From an uncultured Clostridia bacterium (GTDB lineage: Bacteria > Bacillota > Clostridia > Lachnospirales > Anaerotignaceae): a stretch of 7,379 bases of DNA. Position 1 is the stretch's first letter. Each line of letters opens with the position of its first letter. The stretch is from the NCBI GenBank assembly GCA_937919015.1, contig CALFPN010000123.1, positions 1 to 7,379 on the forward strand, in the 5' to 3' direction. The position numbers and the translations under genes were made by a program. The notes beneath the pieces are model-generated. The model was given only the letters and a program-made list of their open reading frames with translations, had not been told where the DNA came from and made no database searches. Positions 6,257-7,379 of this stretch are shown piece by piece.

Positions 6257-6301
6257 CCCTGTTATATTGAAAAATAAAAATCACCCTGCTATATTGAAAA
6301 A
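6257..6301 (+). repeat. Two 18-bp direct repeats with extended -10 boxes upstream of the DUF4275-like gene
   Basis: CCCTGTTATATTGAAAAA (6257-6274) and CCCTGCTATATTGAAAAA (6284-6301) differ at one base and are 27 nt apart. Each contains an extended -10-like TGnTATATT (6260-6268 and 6287-6295). The TTGAAA of the first copy (6267-6272) is exactly 17 nt from TATATT of the second, forming a promoter. However, its start near 6302 would fall on the ribosome binding site at 6301-6308. The first copy would give a leader of about 40 nt but lacks a clear -35. Which copy works is undecided. Confidence 0.5.
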
Positions 6302-6316
6302 AGGAGGTACTTTGCC

Positions 6317-6892
6317 ATGGAAAATAAAATGTTTAATTACGATGCCTATTTCGAGGAAATGGAAAAAACCTGTGATATACCCGATGACAACGAAGTGGAT
6401 ATCCGACTTTCCCTTCTGCACAAACTGCAAAACGCCGCACTGGAATGGGATATACATATACAGGAATATAACTATAAACAATTTCTGAAAGAGCTATACG
6501 AAAGAGGGCTCCGTTTCACGCCTGTCAATGATCGCACCACAAAAGCAAAATGGACAAAACTCTTCGCCTCCTCCGTTCCAAAAGAGAAACGAAAGGAAGT
6601 CCATTTCGAGCAGTTCCGCTGGCATCTGTTCAGTTTTCCTGTATTGGATGCTCTGGAAGATGATGAAGCCAGAGCCGCTTTCGATGCAGAACCAAAGGAT
6701 TCCCTTTATCTTTTCTGGCAGCACACCGATAAAGCCTATCTGGTGGAGAATGCCCATCTGTTCAAAGCAGAGGATTTCGACCACGACTTTATCCCCTTTT
6801 CAGATTTCTATCTGTTCAGCCCCGAAGGAAAATGGACATACGTCCATACCCATGAAAGCATGTGCGGCCCCCATTTTTACAAACTGCCATAA
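6317..6892 (+). CDS. DUF4275-like protein of unknown function
   Basis: A 191-aa soluble, acidic and aromatic-rich protein without signal peptide or membrane segment. It is the only plus-strand gene here. From recognition of pattern, not a search, the C-terminal half resembles the DUF4275 family: a tract around residues 128-155 with SLYLFWQHTDKAYLVENA and KAEDFDHD, then the closing WTYVHTHES..CGPHFY. The histidines and cysteine of that last block are the most conserved-looking positions, but no catalytic role is established. The first 60 residues look like a helical extension. The ATG at 6317 has a full AAGGAGGT site (6301-6308), 8 nt upstream. It is divergent from the phosphatase operon and convergent with rluB, and ends in its own hairpin terminator. 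It looks like a single-gene insertion into a housekeeping region. Function unknown. Confidence 0.85.
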   Translation: MENKMFNYDAYFEEMEKTCDIPDDNEVDIRLSLLHKLQNAALEWDIHIQEYNYKQFLKELYERGLRFTPVNDRTTKAKWTKLFASSVPKEKRKEVHFEQFRWHLFSFPVLDALEDDEARAAFDAEPKDSLYLFWQHTDKAYLVENAHLFKAEDFDHDFIPFSDFYLFSPEGKWTYVHTHESMCGPHFYKLP

Positions 6893-6895
6893 AAC

Positions 6896-6927
6896 AAGCC
6901 CCCTGTTTTACAGGAGGCTTTCTTTTT
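6896..6927 (+). terminator. Terminator of the DUF4275-like gene, probably bidirectional
   Basis: AAGCC (6896-6900) pairs with GGCTT (6916-6920), one C/A mismatch follows, CCTG (6902-6905) pairs with CAGG (6911-6914), and the loop is TTTTA. TTTCTTTTT follows (6919-6927). It starts 4 nt after the stop codon. On the minus strand the same stem is followed by TTGTTTTA, so it may also stop rluB transcripts; its T-tract overlaps the rluB stop codon. Confidence 0.85.
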
Positions 6928-7379
6928 ACAGTTTTTTCAGATATTTCACTTCTTTTTCAGTCAGGTGGCGATATTTGCCTTTGGGAAGATCACCCAGTTT
7001 CAAATCGCCTGTAGCAACCCTCTGCAGCTGGGCAACGGGGTGCTTGATGGCTTCACACATTTTTCTGACCTGTCTGTTTCTGCCTTCGTGGATGATGATT
7101 TCTGCTGTACAGAAACGACCGTCTTTATCCTTATCAATGATCTGGATTTTTGCAGGTTTTGTTTTCACCCCATCGATGGTCACACCTCTGCGGAATTTCT
7201 GCAGCGCGCCTTCATCGGGAATACCATACAGTTTTGCAATATAAGTCTTATCCACGTCATGCTTGGGATGGGTCAGTTTGTAAGTCAGGTCACCGTCGTT
7301 TGTCAAGAGAAGCAGACCAGAGGTATCATAATCCAGTCGGCCCACAGGGAAAATACGGGCATTGACCCCTTTCACAAGG
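6926..7379 (-). CDS. rluB: RluB-type 23S rRNA pseudouridine synthase, N-terminus beyond the window
   Basis: The visible 150 residues are the C-terminal part of an RsuA/RluB/RluE/RluF-family pseudouridine synthase, which converts a specific uridine in rRNA to pseudouridine. The frame is open to the right edge. RIFPVGRLDYDTSGLLLLTNDG contains the catalytic Asp in GRLD (residue 15 counted from the GTG at 7375). GRNRQVRKM and the RVATGDLKLGDLPKGKYRHLT block are the usual C-terminal signatures. Full proteins are about 230-250 aa, so the S4 domain and the start of the catalytic domain lie outside. The GTG at 7375 is an internal Val in the LVKGV stretch, not a start. RluB is the commonest Firmicute member and is favoured, but RsuA- or RluF-like enzymes cannot be excluded without the S4 domain. 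The stop TAA overlaps the T-run of the convergent terminator. Confidence 0.9.
   Translation of the reverse strand, partial: LVKGVNARIFPVGRLDYDTSGLLLLTNDGDLTYKLTHPKHDVDKTYIAKLYGIPDEGALQKFRRGVTIDGVKTKPAKIQIIDKDKDGRFCTAEIIIHEGRNRQVRKMCEAIKHPVAQLQRVATGDLKLGDLPKGKYRHLTEKEVKYLKKL

Noticed and set aside
7364..7379. GTG at 7375 as the start of the pseudouridine synthase.
   Set aside because: The frame continues to the edge as Leu-Val-Lys-Gly-Val, a stretch normally inside the catalytic domain; the gene is simply cut by the window.

Overview
This window looks like chromosomal core DNA from an anaerobic Firmicute of the class Clostridia. The main reasons are the single-ORF fusion of IspH to ribosomal protein S1, the gene order HI0933-type flavoprotein - cmk - plsC - ispH/rpsA, strong AAGGAGG-type ribosome binding sites, and mid-GC genes separated by very AT-rich gaps. 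I cannot name the genus. There is no sign of a mobile element, CRISPR array, tRNA or rRNA.

Layout, right to left (the direction most genes are transcribed). The right edge holds the 3' two thirds of an RluB-type 23S rRNA pseudouridine synthase (minus strand, cut by the window). It converges on the only plus-strand gene, a 191-aa protein resembling the uncharacterised DUF4275 family. A hairpin terminator lies between them and its T-tract overlaps the rluB stop codon. The DUF4275-like gene is divergent from a minus-strand operon across a 176-bp regulatory gap. That gap holds a clear sigma-A-type promoter with a 14-bp perfect palindrome in it, plus two copies of a promoter-like 18-bp element on the other strand.

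The minus-strand operon runs histidine phosphatase - flavoprotein - cmk - plsC - ispH/rpsA. Gaps are 1, 13 and 5 nt, then a 4-nt ATGA overlap. It ends at an intrinsic terminator at about 961-1004. Its products serve nucleotide supply (CMP kinase), phospholipid synthesis (PlsC), isoprenoid synthesis (IspH) and translation (S1). The phosphatase and flavoprotein cannot be given a substrate.

Left of the terminator, a 25% GC spacer leads to a well-formed promoter and then deoC (deoxyribose-phosphate aldolase), transcribed separately on the same strand. A following gene may start at the very edge.

The most notable observation is inside the fused gene. Directly before the S1 part, and still within the IspH reading frame, there is a TTGAAA-17-TAAAAT promoter with an extended -10, a full AAGGAGGT Shine-Dalgarno and an in-frame ATG whose product begins like a free-standing S1. 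The last third of the ispH part is also clearly lower in GC. The sequence therefore suggests two products: the bifunctional 649-aa fusion and a separate 372-aa S1.
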